Source of the DNA: Spirodela intermedia
Taxonomy: Eukaryota; Streptophyta; Magnoliopsida; Alismatales; Araceae
Assembly: GCA_902729315.2 (NCBI GenBank)
Contig: LR746271.1
Location: forward strand, 3,060,001-3,124,000
Reading direction: 5' to 3'
DNA: 64,000 nt
Under the pieces are notes generated by a model, which saw only the letters and a list, made by a program, of their open reading frames with translations, did no database searches and was not told the origin of the DNA. Shown in pieces: positions 25,859 through 37,553 of the stretch. Made by a program: the position numbers and the translations under genes. The number at the start of each line of letters is the position of its first letter. Position 1 is the first letter of the stretch.

Positions 25859-26400
25859 CATTAGAATTTTGAGAAAAATCTAAACATGATTATTTCTTTG
25901 CTAAAGCCAAAAGATATTTCTAGAAGGAAATAATGAACTATAGTAAGAAGGTTTCTTAGGGACTGAATATAGCTCAATAAAGGGTAAACTAATATAAAAC
26001 TCATGTTTTTCATGGTGATGAGTAAGGAGAGAGAGACATAGAGTGAACCTATGTAGAAAGTAAATTGATTTAAAAAAACCCACACACAGAACAAAGAGAC
26101 GCTTGTTAAAAATGAATGCTTTAGTGGAATAAAATGAACATATTTAGATAATCTATCTAGCATGAAGAAAATTGAGTTGAAACCCACTAATGATACTAAC
26201 CCTTCAAATAAAGTCTATAGTAAAATTATTATATACCTAGTCTAGGACTAGGGGATTGAAGGAGGCCAACAAGGGCTAAGAAGGATGATTTGCTATGCAA
26301 GCAAATCTCAAAAACATCTACATGTGCCTAAAACATCAACTTGATTTCGACCCAATATAGTTATTGTGATATTTTCTTGTAAGTCTTCAAGAATCTAAAT
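25859..26400 (-). pseudogene. Integrase remnant of the host gypsy element
   Basis: On the minus strand, the phrases DFIEGL and GFNSIFFMLDRLSKYVHF (start 26187) match the beginning of the gypsy integrase core, where DR-SKY-HFIPLKH is typical. The remainder of the core down to 25861 is open but diverged. Stops occur upstream. The distal part of integrase was lost at the junction with the Tat/Athila-like element. Confidence 0.75.
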
Positions 26401-26720
26401 GACCACTTATTAGACTATCGTGACATTCTCGAAGGATATGTGAAACCACCTAAGAGTTGGAAGGGATGACTAGACATCCTTTGTAGTAAGGAAATCACTA
26501 TTTGGTACTATATGCACTATGATCATAAGTTCATGCTCATAAGCTAACTTGGATAAATTTCTTGGAGAAAGAGACCAGCTAAAATATGCAATCAGTCTCC
26601 TATGTTTTATTAACGCTACTCCAAGCCCATAACTTGAGGTGTTGGTCTCTAATATAAATTTAGAAGAAAAATTGTAGAGGGTCGATGTTAACGTAGAAGT
26701 GAAATCACCTTTGTGTTAAT
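26400..26720 (-). pseudogene. RNase H remnant of the host gypsy element
   Basis: Minus-strand reading just left of the solo LTR gives FILETNTSSYGLGVALIKH and SPRNLSKLAYEHELM, the gypsy RNase H start (usually D-A-S-x-Y-G-x-G). The catalytic Asp is replaced by Asn. It is the direct continuation of the RT at 28401-29010 across the inserted solo LTR. Confidence 0.75.
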
Positions 26721-28400
26721 TGATGTGGCTTAATTATTGTATAGTAAATCCTGTAAATTTAAAATTTATAAAATTAGAAAATACTAATTTTTAGATATTT
26801 AGAAATATTTTTGAACAAGTCTATCAATTATAATTCAATAAAACTTTTAAAAATAGTAATAATTTTCTAAGTCAATCAAAAGGATGTGATATAATATTGA
26901 GTAATTTTTTAAATTTTTTTTAAAGAATATATTTTTTTATAAATTTTATACTAATAAATAAAAATAAAATATATTTAAAATTAAAAAATGGAAGATAAGG
27001 GTCTGGACATTAGGATGACGTCAATGTCTGACAAATGTGAATAAGACGGAAATAGAGTTCCATCTGATAATTCTTACGTAAGCAATTATAGATGATTTAA
27101 TTGATCAAATTAAAATCTATAAAAGCTGAAAAAATCATAATTGATCGAAGTATAGCTTGATAAATTTAAATCACACAAAATATTATTAAATGAAGCAAAA
27201 ATTAAGTTGAAAATAGAAAAACAAAGTTTTGATGTTGCAACGGTGATACGTCAGTGATGCACGAAAATCTTGAGTGTTCAAGAGGATTGTTGTATAGTGT
27301 TCATGGCCTTGAAGGCTCTTTTTTGACAAGAACAACATAGGTAATCTTTAGATCTCCTTGCAAACTCTAGAGATTAATAAAATTAGTCATCAAATCATTT
27401 CTAGTGACTATCACTTAGTAAAGTGAAAAAATAATAACTTTGTGGCTCTCTAGCAGCTATCACCTAACGTAGAAGAGTTGGATGGAGGTGTGATGTGTGT
27501 TTGGGGACTTCATCCTCAAGTCCATGCAACAAGAGGAGGCTCTTCATTGCATTCGGTACGCTCTCAGAAGGTGATGACTCATCTCTCGGCAAATCGTCTT
27601 CTTCCCAACGATGGCTTATTTGTCGATCAATTAAAGATGTTTTACTTGATGGATTCATGATCCTTTTATCACGAATCATTCAACAATTTTAGTCACAATG
27701 TTCCATGATCGTGTTAACAAGATTTTGGTTGATGATCCAACGATTTTGATGACTTAATCTTTCACTAGTAATCTATAGGAAAGTCACAATAATTAGATAA
27801 AAATATAAATTTTGACTTTAAGAGGATTTGAACCTACGATGGTTATTCACCTACATGAGAGAGATTGAAATAAGTACTCTAATACACTTATTAAGTGGCA
27901 TCATCATGATATATCTATATTATTAGTCTCACATCATTTGTGCGTTGAAGTTTTGGGCGAATATATAGTAATATCACATTTACAAACAATGAGTCTCTTT
28001 CTCCCACATGTACGATCACTTTTTGTCTCACAGCCAACTAGTTACTAGTGACGTGGAAGAGGAGTGACGCACACGTGCCCTTATTGATCCTAGTCAATCG
28101 AGCCCCTGCTCATGGTTCCCCTCGACTACACTTCTGACCCTTTTATAGGCCCAACTGGTTGGCAAGTCCTCATCTTTTGCTATATTTTTATTTTATTTTT
28201 TTATTCTTTATTTATCTCAAAAATAAAACTATAAGAATTATATAAATTCATAAAAAATCACATAATTAGCTAAAATTTCATTTTAATCAACTAAAAATTA
28301 TTTTTCACAATGCAACATAAATATAAGTCTATTTATCATGAGTTAAAGTTAAAACTATATTATTTATTAATTATTAACTCATGATAATAAAGACTTATCA
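26721..28400 (-). mobile_element. Solo LTR of the Tat/Athila-like family, minus orientation
   Basis: Read on the minus strand it starts TGATAAGTC (28400) and ends ACATCA (26721). It follows the same order of phrases as the plus-strand LTRs at 29748 and 19710. It interrupts the host polyprotein between the RT thumb and RNase H. The 5-base flanks are TTAAT on the left and TTATT on the right, a target duplication with one change. No internal element sequence is attached on either side, so it is a solo LTR left by recombination between two LTRs. Confidence 0.8.
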
Positions 28401-29010
28401 TTATTTCTTTGAGCTATTGAGTCAAAAGGTTGATTAGTGTTGCATAAGTGTACCACATCATGTGATAATTCTATTAACTTGATAGGAGTTGGTCACTTTA
28501 TTTTTCCTTTGTCAACTACCACCCCTATTATTGAGATTATATGATTGAGGTACCTGAATTTTAAACAAATAGTTATCTATTTTTTCTTGTTGATATGTAG
28601 GTGATGTTACTACAAAACTCCTAAAACATGTCTTAAGTGTAGAAGATGATGTCCTTCATCCTTGTTGTAAATTAAGGTGTCGTGAAAAAAATCAATACAC
28701 ATGTGGAGAAATGGTTTGAAAATATCATTCATCAATGATTGAAATGTGATGGGTGCATTTACTAATCCAAACAGCATGAATACAAACTCGTAGTGACCTT
28801 TGTGAGTCTTGAAAGCTATCATGTGAATATCTATCATATTTATCTTGATTTGATAGAAATCAAATTTTAGATCTAGCTTAGAAAAAATAGTAACATCTTA
28901 TAGTTCATCTAGTAGCTCTTCCACCACTTGTATATGGAACCTATCGAGGATAGTGAGTTTATTTAAACCTCTATAATCAATGTAATGTTGGGTTTGATCT
29001 AGTTAAGTGG
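28401..29010 (-). pseudogene. Reverse transcriptase palm of the host gypsy element
   Basis: Minus-strand phrases run in order: IDYRGLNKLTILDRFHIQVV (about 29000), FSKLDLKFDFYQIKI, FKTHKGHYEFVFMLFGLVNA and PITFQSLMNDIFKPF. The catalytic YxDD-type motif has become FFHDTLIY. A weaker YLNHIIS-x-x-GVVVD segment follows. Stops break the frame, so it is inactive. Confidence 0.85.
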
Positions 29011-29747
29011 ACCACTAAGAGAAAGAGGTGCATTAGTTTCCTACATTTTCTATTATATTCTATTATTCTATCTACCTTATATGTGTCGACACACATTCTC
29101 ACATAGTCTCTCAGCTATGTATGTGGGTTCAACTAAGTTAGTTCTCCTTTCATCATGGGCTCACACTAGTCTCTCTCTCTCACTTGTAATTGTGAGGGAT
29201 GGAATTTTTTTTATATTGACTCACTCTTCACCACACTATGTGTAATCCTAATGGCTCCCCCTATGAGATGAGTATCTTAAGCACATGTCCAATCTTTGTA
29301 AAGATCACACCCCTTATAGGTAAGTCTTGACTCTCAACACCACATGTTGAAGTTAATACACTAGTTTCCTTAGAGACTACATACTTATTAGATACTTTCA
29401 GGCTCTTAGCACCTTGTGCCTTAGCCTAATCCTTTCTTCACTAATCACCAAAGTTACCTTAGGGTTTGACGAAGTCAACCTTCAATGTAGTTCATTGACT
29501 CATATCACCATAGTTATGTAAGTATAACGATAGAGTTTTTGATTCTCTCTTCAAGTGTTTGGTTGTTTCTATTCTATTTGATGGAGTATGAGCTTCTCAA
29601 GCTTTAGTGGATGAGATAGAAGTATCGTTAATCTTGGTTTTTCATAAGCTTGTTTTATTTAACTTTTGATGTCTCCTTGTCATTTCAACATCTGAAAATA
29701 GTCATATAAATTCAAAAAAAATTCTATTGTTTCATCAACATACTAGT
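29011..29747. other. Unclassified insert between the two RT halves of the host element, left part
   Basis: This AT-rich DNA lies between the RT palm (left) and a solo LTR (right) and has no recognisable RT sequence. Together with 31362-32560 it separates KKD-type and VDYRGLN-type RT motifs that should be adjacent. It is therefore likely an earlier insertion into RT, but its ends and type were not found. Confidence 0.5.
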
Positions 29748-31361
29748 TGATAAGTCTTCATTATCATGAGTTGATAATTAGTAAATTATATAGTTTTAAC
29801 CTTAACTCATGATAAATGGACTTATATTTGTGTTAAAGTGTGAAAAATAGTTTTCAGTTGATTAATGTGAATTTTTAGGTAATTATGTGATTTTATATGA
29901 TTTTATATGATTTTTACAAACTTACTTTTTAGATAAATGAAGGAAATAAATTAAAATAAAAATAGCAAAATGGAGGGGATTCATCAGCCAGCCAAGCCCC
30001 CAGGGGGTCGGAAGCACAATCGTGCAAGAGCCACGAGTAGGGGCTTGAGTGGCTTGAATTGATGGGGGCATATGTGCGCCACTCCCTTTCCACGTCACCA
30101 ATGGCCAGCCGACTATAGGGCAAGGAGTGGTCATACACATGCGAGAAAGAGACTTGATTGCAAATGTAATGTTATTATATATTCACCAGAAACTTTAGCA
30201 GACAATCAATGTGGGACTAAACCTACGTCACCTTCCCCAAAAAGGACAGGCAACCAACATGAGTTTGAATCCTCCTAAAGCCAAAATTCATATTTTTTTA
30301 TCTAATTATCCTGGCTTTCCTACAGATTGCTAGTGAAGGATTAAGCAACCAAAATTGCTGGATCATCGACGAAAATCTTGTCAACACGATTCGCAGAGTA
30401 TTGTTACTAAAATTGTTAAATAATTCGCAATAAAAGGATCACAAATCCATCAAGTAAATTATCTCCGATTGATCGACAAACAAGCTGTCGTCGAAAAGAG
30501 GACGATCTGTTGAGAGACGAGTTGTCATCTCTTGAGAGTGTACTAGATGCGATGAAAAGCCTCTTCTTGCTGCGCAGACCTAAGGATGAAGCTCCTTGAC
30601 ACACGCCCCACTTCCATCCAGCTCATCTTTGTCTGGTGACAGCCACTGGAGAGTCACAAAGTCATTGTTTTTCTACTCTATCGGGTGATAGCTACTGAAA
30701 ATAATTTGACGACCCATTTCATTGATCTCTAGACTTTGTAAGGATATCTAGAGATTGCCCATGTCGTTTTTATCCAAGGAGAGCCTTTGAGGCCATAGAA
30801 ACTACATGATGATCCTCCCAAATGTTCAAGATTCTGGTGCATCGCTAACGCATCACCGCCGCAACGTCGAAACTCTATTTTTCTACTTTCAACTTAATTT
30901 TTGTTTCATTTAGTGATAATTTATTGATTTTAAATTTACCAAGATATACTTTATTTCATTATGATTCTTCTGGCTTTTATAGATCTTAATTTGATTAATT
31001 AAATCATCTGTAATAACTTACGTAAGAATCATCAGGTAGAACTCTATTTCCACCCGATTCGCATTCTGACATCCGCACCCTTATTTTACTTTTTTATGAA
31101 CTTTCAATATATTTTCTTTTTATTTCCTAGTATAAAATTCATAAAAAATATTATTCTTTGAGAAAAAATTTAAATAATTACTAGATATTATATTACATCC
31201 TTGTGATTGACTTGGAAAAATACTACTATTTTTAGAAGTTTTATTAAATTATAATCAATATATTTGTTCAGAAATACTTTTAAATATCTAAAAATTTATA
31301 TTTTCTAATTTTATAAATTTTAAATTTACATGATTTACTATACAACGACTAAGTCATGTCA
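29748..31361 (+). mobile_element. Solo LTR of the Tat/Athila-like family with CTAGT target duplication
   Basis: Starts TGATAAGTCTTCATTATCAT and ends AAGTCATGTCA. It is flanked on both sides by CTAGT (29743-29747 and 31362-31366), a perfect 5-base duplication. It matches the LTR at 19710 over most of its length and the minus-oriented LTR at 26721-28400 over its whole length. No primer-binding site, polypurine tract or coding region is attached, so it is a solo LTR of 1,614 bases. Confidence 0.9.
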
Positions 31362-32560
31362 CTAGTGACTTTCAATTATTCTACAATTTCAAGTTTTATA
31401 TTCTTTTATCAGTTGTTCTCAATATTTCAATTTTGAATATTTGTAACTAATCAACATACATTTTCTCTTTTTAGGACCAGATCAGAGGTGGTTGTTTAGC
31501 TTGTCTTTAATCAACATATTATGTTGGTGTGTTCTATATATAATTTGTACTATTGACCTTTAGTCATTTTTCAGCTCAATTGTTTATGCTCTCATGTAAG
31601 TTGGCATTGATATTGTATTTGGAGGTATGTAACTAATCAATAGACATTTTTGTCTTCATGGTCAAGCTCAGATATGATTCTTGAACTTGTCATTTTATTC
31701 ATGTACTCTATTGATGTGCTACCATCTAGGGTGTGTACATTTGACTTTGGGTTCTTTCTTACTTTAAAATGTGTAATTATCCCACAAATGATCTTTTAAG
31801 TTTCATTCTAAAGATTTGTGAGTGATACTTTAATGGACATTTTTAGTTTTGAGGTTGAGTTGAAATAGATCATTTTACTCTATTGTTTTCTCCACATAAA
31901 TGCTAACTTGTTACCATGCAAGAGACATGATGGAGAATTCTCTACTTTCATGAGAGTTTCATACAATCAGTCTAGCTCAAGCACTAAGTAGGACTAGAGT
32001 TCAATTCTTACTTCAATCATTGATCATATGATTTTGTTTTGTATTTTTTAATCAGGTTTCTAGTATGTTAACATAGAAATCTTGATTTTAAATCTCACTA
32101 CTGCCTTGATCATTATGATATTCAAATATTTTGGTTGTCATTTTTTTTCACCTTTGCATAGCTTGTCTTGAGTTCAAATCTCATGTATGACTGTGTCTTT
32201 GATTTTTCAAATGTTTTTTAGTTAACATTTCTATCTTCACAATGCTTAGGTACTACATTTGAATCATGTAGGTAACTTCACCTTTCTAAATTATATGTGA
32301 GACTCATCACACATGTTAACATATGTTACTATATACTCATATTGTTGCAATGTGATGTTGCATTATTTTAACATAAAAAATATCTCAAGAGAGTAAATTA
32401 TTGAATTCATTCTTAACCATAGGATTATATTGAGCATCATCAATATATATAATCTAAATAGTTTTTAAACATAACTTGAGATATAAACTATCATGATACA
32501 TATTGATGGTTCAATAAATATTTAATATAGTATTTATAAATAAATCATAAATACAAGTTC
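31362..32560. repeat. Unclassified insert, right part, with about 190-bp degenerate tandem repeats
   Basis: Related phrases recur about every 190 bases: 'gtaactaatcaacatac' at 31443, 'gtaactaatcaatagac' at 31629, and a 'gacattttt' copy at 31836 (partner at 31643). The units are strongly diverged. No coding frame is seen. The segment separates the N-terminal RT motifs of the host element from its palm. Confidence 0.5.
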
Positions 32561-33360
32561 CAATATAAGTGTTGAAACCAAGGGTATCGACATGTAAAAT
32601 CATCCTCATTTATCCTTCTTCTTTACTAACAGCACATTTCCTAAACCAGCCACTCTATTTTATCTTTTTAAATATGAGATTATTTGAAAGAGCAAACATT
32701 TACTAGTCTAGATCCTTTGATGAGTTGAATGGCAATGCTCTATATTGAGGGAAGTGTGTGGGTGAGGTTGAAGACTTCCAAGAAGTCGGCCTCAAGACTT
32801 TTCTCTAGCTTGGAGGAAAAATTTAGGCATAGGGGGGTGAGTCTCCTTTGGAGGAGAGACCTAATGCAGCTCTAGGGTCACTACCCCTCCTACTAGTAGC
32901 TTGGTCAACGATTTTAGGCACACCCATGCACGAGAGAGGATCCCTCTTAAAGATGGTTACCACATCCTTCATAGAGAACTTCATAATTAGCTTCACCCAA
33001 TGGATATGGGTCATCCCAAGGGTTCAAAGCAAATTCATCCCTAATATAACCTTTGAGGTTTCCAATGCTATGGTGTAGAAATTCCTACATGATGGTTAGA
33101 CATTAGATAAGACATGAGACTCTCCTATAGACTTTGAGACCTCTCACTACAAGGCCATTGCCCAATAGTATACCATATCTAGGAGTTTCAATTAAGTGTA
33201 ATTTCATCTCCTTCACTAGCTCTTCACAAATAAAATTGTGGGTAACCACAGAATCGATTAGTACTATGACCAGTCTTCTTTTGATCTCTTCCTTTATCTT
33301 TGTAGTCCTTGGATTGGTGAAGCCCAAAATTGAGTTCAGTGATAGTTTTGCCATCTATGA
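32560..33360 (-). pseudogene. Protease and start of RT of the host gypsy element
   Basis: Minus-strand phrases SLNSILGFTNPRTTKIK, IDSVVTHNFICEELVKEMK and YGILLGNGL (33103-33354) mark a retropepsin; the catalytic D-S-G has become D-S-V. Downstream is MKFSMKDVVTIFKRDPL (about 32990). Near 32790 is ADFLEVFNLTHTLPS, which leads into the RT N terminus. Stops separate the pieces. Confidence 0.8.
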
Positions 33361-34537
33361 GAACTCTTCTTCCTTGTCTTCAAGAGCATAAGTCTCACCT
33401 TCATTGTATTATCCCACACTTTGGTCTTCTTCATGCACAATTATGTGTATTTACTCGCAGCAATGACCAGGCCCATAGCTTTCATTGCAATAGTAGCAAA
33501 GGCCTTTCTCTCTCCTTTCTTACACTTCTGCTCTTGTGACATTTAATTTTCTTCTGCCTCTGGACCTCTGTCCCCCCAAAGTGAACCTTGAGTTCCCAAC
33601 TTTAGAATCGTAGCTTGAACTAATTGGTTTGTTCATCTCTCTCCCTGTTGGTTTGAGAATTTGGTGATATGTATTTCAGTCCCTCTCCTTATGTCTTGAC
33701 CCCAAGTATGATGAAGGGTAAGGTTTCTGAGAGCAGTGTAGCTATGGGCTCCAAGCTAACTAGTGCCATTAGTGTTTGGCTCCAGCCACTAGTAAAAGGT
33801 CTATAACCTCTCACATCCCTTCTAGTTTGTTCATACTCAACTTTGCTTGCACCTCACCTTTCAACCCTTTGACATAGTTATTTTCCATGACTTCTTCCAA
33901 AATCCCTATTAGAAATGCTAATAATGCATCAAAATCTCATCTATATTTGGCTATGGAACCATTTTGCTTGAATATCAAAAATTATTTGACAATGTTGTCC
34001 TTAGAGCATCTTTCAAAACATTTAAGAAGCTATAGTTGGAGATCTTACCATCCTGTAAAAGGATACCTTTTGTTGTTCTAGTGATACTATAACCAAGCAC
34101 ATCCCCTTCTAGACTCATGTTCCCTTCGTTCAAAATGTCTTCTTCTAGGACATTGTTCACCTTGAAATAGAGCTTAGTGTGTGATAACATGATTTAGGGT
34201 TTTCCTTGTCAAAACTTAGGATAAATAACTTTCTTTGGACTTTGTAACGCTCACTTAGGAAAGGGTGTGAGTTGACCTCTAGCAGCCCTATAAGAGGAGA
34301 TGAGACCCTAATGTGATTTTGTTGTCATTAAGAAGGTTCCCTCTTTTCCATAGTGAAAACACAATCTTCCATCTAGTCAAACCTCTATAAGAGATGACCT
34401 ACCATGTTGGTGATGTTGTCCATTGCCTTCTTGGTTTTAGCCAAACCCATTTCTAAGTCACTCCTTATGGACTCGACTCTAGACTCTAGGAGGTTTGACT
34501 CATTCTCTAAGCTTTGGAGTCATGATAATCAGAACTT
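33360..34537 (-). pseudogene. Decayed gag of the host gypsy element with CCHC knuckle
   Basis: A minus-strand zinc-knuckle phrase, GLCYYCNESYGPGHCCE, lies near 33455-33505, and a stop follows it. Upstream (33600-34190) are charged frames such as 33975-34190 that fit the capsid and linker but are interrupted. No intact start remains. Confidence 0.65.
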
Positions 34538-34551
34538 AGCTCTAACACTAG
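34538..34551 (-). other. Degenerate primer-binding site, tRNA-Met type
   Basis: Directly inside the 5' LTR of the host element the minus strand reads tagtgttagagc. This is a three-mismatch version of tggtatcagagc, the initiator-Met primer site used by many plant LTR elements. Confidence 0.6.
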
Positions 34552-34808
34552 TTATATGAACCACAAACATGGTAAGAGAAACTAGAACCTTAATGGAGGA
34601 ATAAGGGTTTAGAGATATAAAACCAAGGGTTAAGGTTCTACCAAAAGCCTAAGTCAACAACAATAGATGAAAGGCTGTAGCCTCTCCCACTCCTTAAACA
34701 ACCGATCTCTCAAAAGTCCCCCTCCTCTTCCCCTCAATACTTAACCCAAATCCTTTAAGGGTCACTTGATGAGGCAATTGGAGACAGGTGTGAATGGGGG
34801 TTGTACCA
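34552..34808 (-). repeat. Right (5') LTR of the host gypsy element, with flanking GTTTT
   Basis: A 257-base LTR that starts TGGTACAACC and ends TATAA on the element strand. It is related to 19339-19674. GTTTT at 34809-34813 matches 19334-19338 beyond the other LTR, which defines the outer limits of the element. Confidence 0.8.
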
Positions 34809-34813
34809 GTTTT

Positions 34814-35229
34814 CTAGATTGATGAACATCATGAGATAGTTTCAGAACTATATCCATTAGTATATATCATATATGTTCTTCCAAGTACTTTAGAGTATCT
34901 GGTATTTTTTTGGAATTATTTTTTATTCATATTTTTCACTTTCCTTTTATGTGAGCCTTTTTTTTATGTGCTTGATTTTTAGGAATTTTAAAAATTGTAG
35001 GAAAAAAATTATCCTAGTCTTATAATATTGTAAACGTTACATTCTATAAGCAGAGAAGAATATAAGGTCTTCATGGTATCAAATTATGTATTTGAGAGAA
35101 TGATATAAGGAAAATATTCATCATGGATTTGAGAGGAGCATTCATGAAGATTTTCACCTGGTTTTGATGGAAAAATTAGGTCAAATAATGTGTGTTGACA
35201 AAAGAAATATTGGTTGAAGTAGTTACCTC
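34814..35229. other. Spacer, no gene seen
   Basis: AT-rich DNA between the right gypsy LTR and the copia fragment. Nothing further was recognised; the left copia end may lie here without an LTR. Confidence 0.35.
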
Positions 35230-36240
35230 AAACATGGCTTGAGGGATTTAAAAAATTTATGCAGCATAATGAGAGGAAATGTGATATAGGTAAAGGCAAG
35301 GAGAATATATGGGTCAAGGAGATCATATACTATTTATTAAACATTACCAAGGGAGGTGATGTGACCTTTATACTTTCTTTTTGATGATATAGTTGTTGCT
35401 AAAAATGATAAAATCAAACAAAGGAATGTCAGAGATCTCTTAGACTGTGAATTTGAAATGAAAGAGTTTGCAGACCTAAAATGTTTCCTTGGGATTGTTG
35501 TCTGCTTCAAACGAGGAATCTTCATTTCTCAAAGAAACTATGTTTCAGATTCAAGTGTTGGGCGAAAAATCAACAGGATATGCTGTTGATGAAGGAAGCA
35601 ATCAAAGGTTGGCTGAGAAATCAATTTACCTATCTCATACGAGGCAAGGTAAGTCAATTCATTCATGACTTTAATGAAGAGCATTTGCAAACTGATCGTG
35701 GAATGCTGTATTATCTCAAAACCATAGGGGGGAGAGGACTGTTTTTGAACAAGATGGAGAGCTAACCTTGGAAATTCATACAGACGTAGACAATGTAAGA
35801 TGATTTGTTGATGGAAAGTCCATTACATGTTATTATATGTTCCTTTGAGGTAATTTGTAACATGTAAGAGGAAGAAAGATATGTGATTAGTAGATCAAGT
35901 GTTGAAGCCGAATTCTAGGCCATGGCTCATAGAATCTATGAATTAGGATTGCAAGATGTGGGCGTATAAATCTAATATCAGCATTGTGATAATAAACGTT
36001 CTATCAACATTTCACATAATCCAACCTGATGTGATAAAACTAAGCATATAGACATTGATAGACACTTCATTAAAGAACAGCTTGAACTTAGTGCTCCCTT
36101 TGTGTCATCATGCGGCCCGCCAGTAGCTGTCCTAACTTTAGGACCACTTGTTGCACGATTTCAGGAGCTAATAAGTAATGAGGGAATGGAAGATATCCCA
36201 ATATGCACAAGTGATGAGTATCATTAAATATTTCCAGTGA
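35230..36240 (+). mobile_element. Degenerate Ty1/copia fragment (RT end and RNase H)
   Basis: Plus-strand pieces follow the copia order, though in changing frames. An RT-end phrase, FEMKEFADLKCFLGIVV, lies at 35450, followed by KRGIFISQRNYV at 35511. Next are QFIHDFNEEHLQTDRGMLYY and GRGLFLNKMES near 35650-35765. RNase H remnants follow: a 'YTDAD'-like LEIHTDVDN at 35770 and an 'HIDIDRHFIKE'-like region at 36050. The polyprotein end APFVSSCG...FQELISNEGMEDIP runs to 36200. No LTRs were identified. It lies on the opposite strand to the copia piece at 14470 and carries the complementary half of the polyprotein; the two need not be related. Confidence 0.8.
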
Positions 36241-37553
36241 TGTATTCCTAAATAGAGATTTTTACTTGGGGCTATCAGAGATTTTTTTTAGTAAGGTTTG
36301 CTTTTTATGCGAGCCTGTTCTTGGCGTGGTAAATTACAGGGCTTCCTAGAAAAGATAGCTAGAGGGAAGCTCTCCCAGCCCCTAAAAGTTAAATTCAGTT
36401 AACCAGGGAAGAGCAATAAGTTCTCTTCATTGATAGATAGATAAATAGTTTCTGCAGAGAGTGGGAAGATTTACAAAGAGGGCTCCCACATGCCTGGACC
36501 CATCATTCCTGTTCTTATCCTTAATATTATGCCGATTTTGCAAGGGCATGTCAAAGGCTTCAGCTGAGTCAGTCTTCACCGAATTCCAGAGTTGCCCTTC
36601 CCCTACACTCGGTTTTCCTTGAGCTCCAAGCTTACTACATCTACAAGCACCCTTGGGATTTTTACTTGTTCTGGAATTCATTCCCTCGTGGCAACAACTC
36701 TTCATGTCTTTTGTGTAGCATGTTCTCTTTTAGCAATTTCCGACTGAAACAGAAAGGAAAGGAATCATATTCACTGCAGTGAACTTTCCACTGAACCCAA
36801 CAAAAGAAATATAAAAATAAAAGGTAGCCACTTCATGTTTGCCGCTCAGATTGAAGATTGCAACTTATACAGTGTAGGGCTAGGAACCCTTTAAATGATC
36901 GCGTTTCAACACAAATGTCAATGCTGATGGGAGTTGGTCAACCCTACACGGATCAGGCTGAAGAAAAAGTATAAGAAGTACCTTCTTAGCATCGTGAATT
37001 ATTTCAATATCGGATGAAATCTTGGAAGCAGAAGGGGTCCTTCACATTTTATTATCATTTTCTGCTATATTGACGATTCACTGATAGGAATAATATTTGA
37101 AAACCCCATCTAAAACCCATAAACTTCTCCCATAATAAAATAATCACGTTATTATTGCCTTCAACAGTAGCCGGGCCCTGATTTGAAACGCCGAACAAAG
37201 AAGATCGCAATATTTTACTCGGAATCATACCAAGTTGGTTCCATCGTATTTAATCCTCCTTTTAGAAGAGGATTAGAATGAGATGAAGTGATTCTGGCCA
37301 GCACAGGAAACAGAGTTCAAAGTTGCACAAGGTTTTGACCAAGATAAAGATGCGTTTCAGCCAGTGGGAGCACCATGGAAAAATGATACAGATGGGTTTT
37401 AGCCGAGTGTACAACCGTGAGAAGAGAAGGGATTAAATACTGCATGTTCCCATATGGGATTATCCTCGAGCTGCCCTCGTCGAATGACAAGTGTCCTCAC
37501 CCAGATGAGTGCGCCACCACTTGTTGGAGGATTGTAATCAAAAGAATTCTCAA
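36241..37553. other. Spacer and UKL 3' flank, with one unexplained ORF
   Basis: Between the copia fragment and the UKL stop codon. A minus-strand ATG frame of 92 codons (36427-36705) is open and rich in Lys, Arg and Gly (ACRCSKLGAQGKPSVGEGQL), unlike random AT-rich DNA. It may belong to a repeat beside the copia fragment. The last few hundred bases before 37553 should hold the UKL 3' UTR. Confidence 0.35.

Larger units (their letters stand above)
19339..34808 (-). mobile_element. Ty3/gypsy LTR retrotransposon (host element), disrupted by nested insertions
   Basis: The element lies on the minus strand between two related short LTRs, 34552-34808 (5') and 19339-19674 (3'). Both are flanked by the 5-base duplication GTTTT (19334-19338 and 34809-34813), which shows that this whole block arrived as one insertion. 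Reading leftward are: primer-binding site, Gag with a CCHC knuckle, protease, start of RT, palm of RT, RNase H, then integrase. Three later insertions split it: a truncated Tat/Athila-like element (19710-25858) and solo LTRs at 26721-28400 and 29748-31361. All frames contain stops. Short LTRs plus this protease/RT type suggest a chromovirus-like lineage (for example Reina), but that is an inference. Confidence 0.85.
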
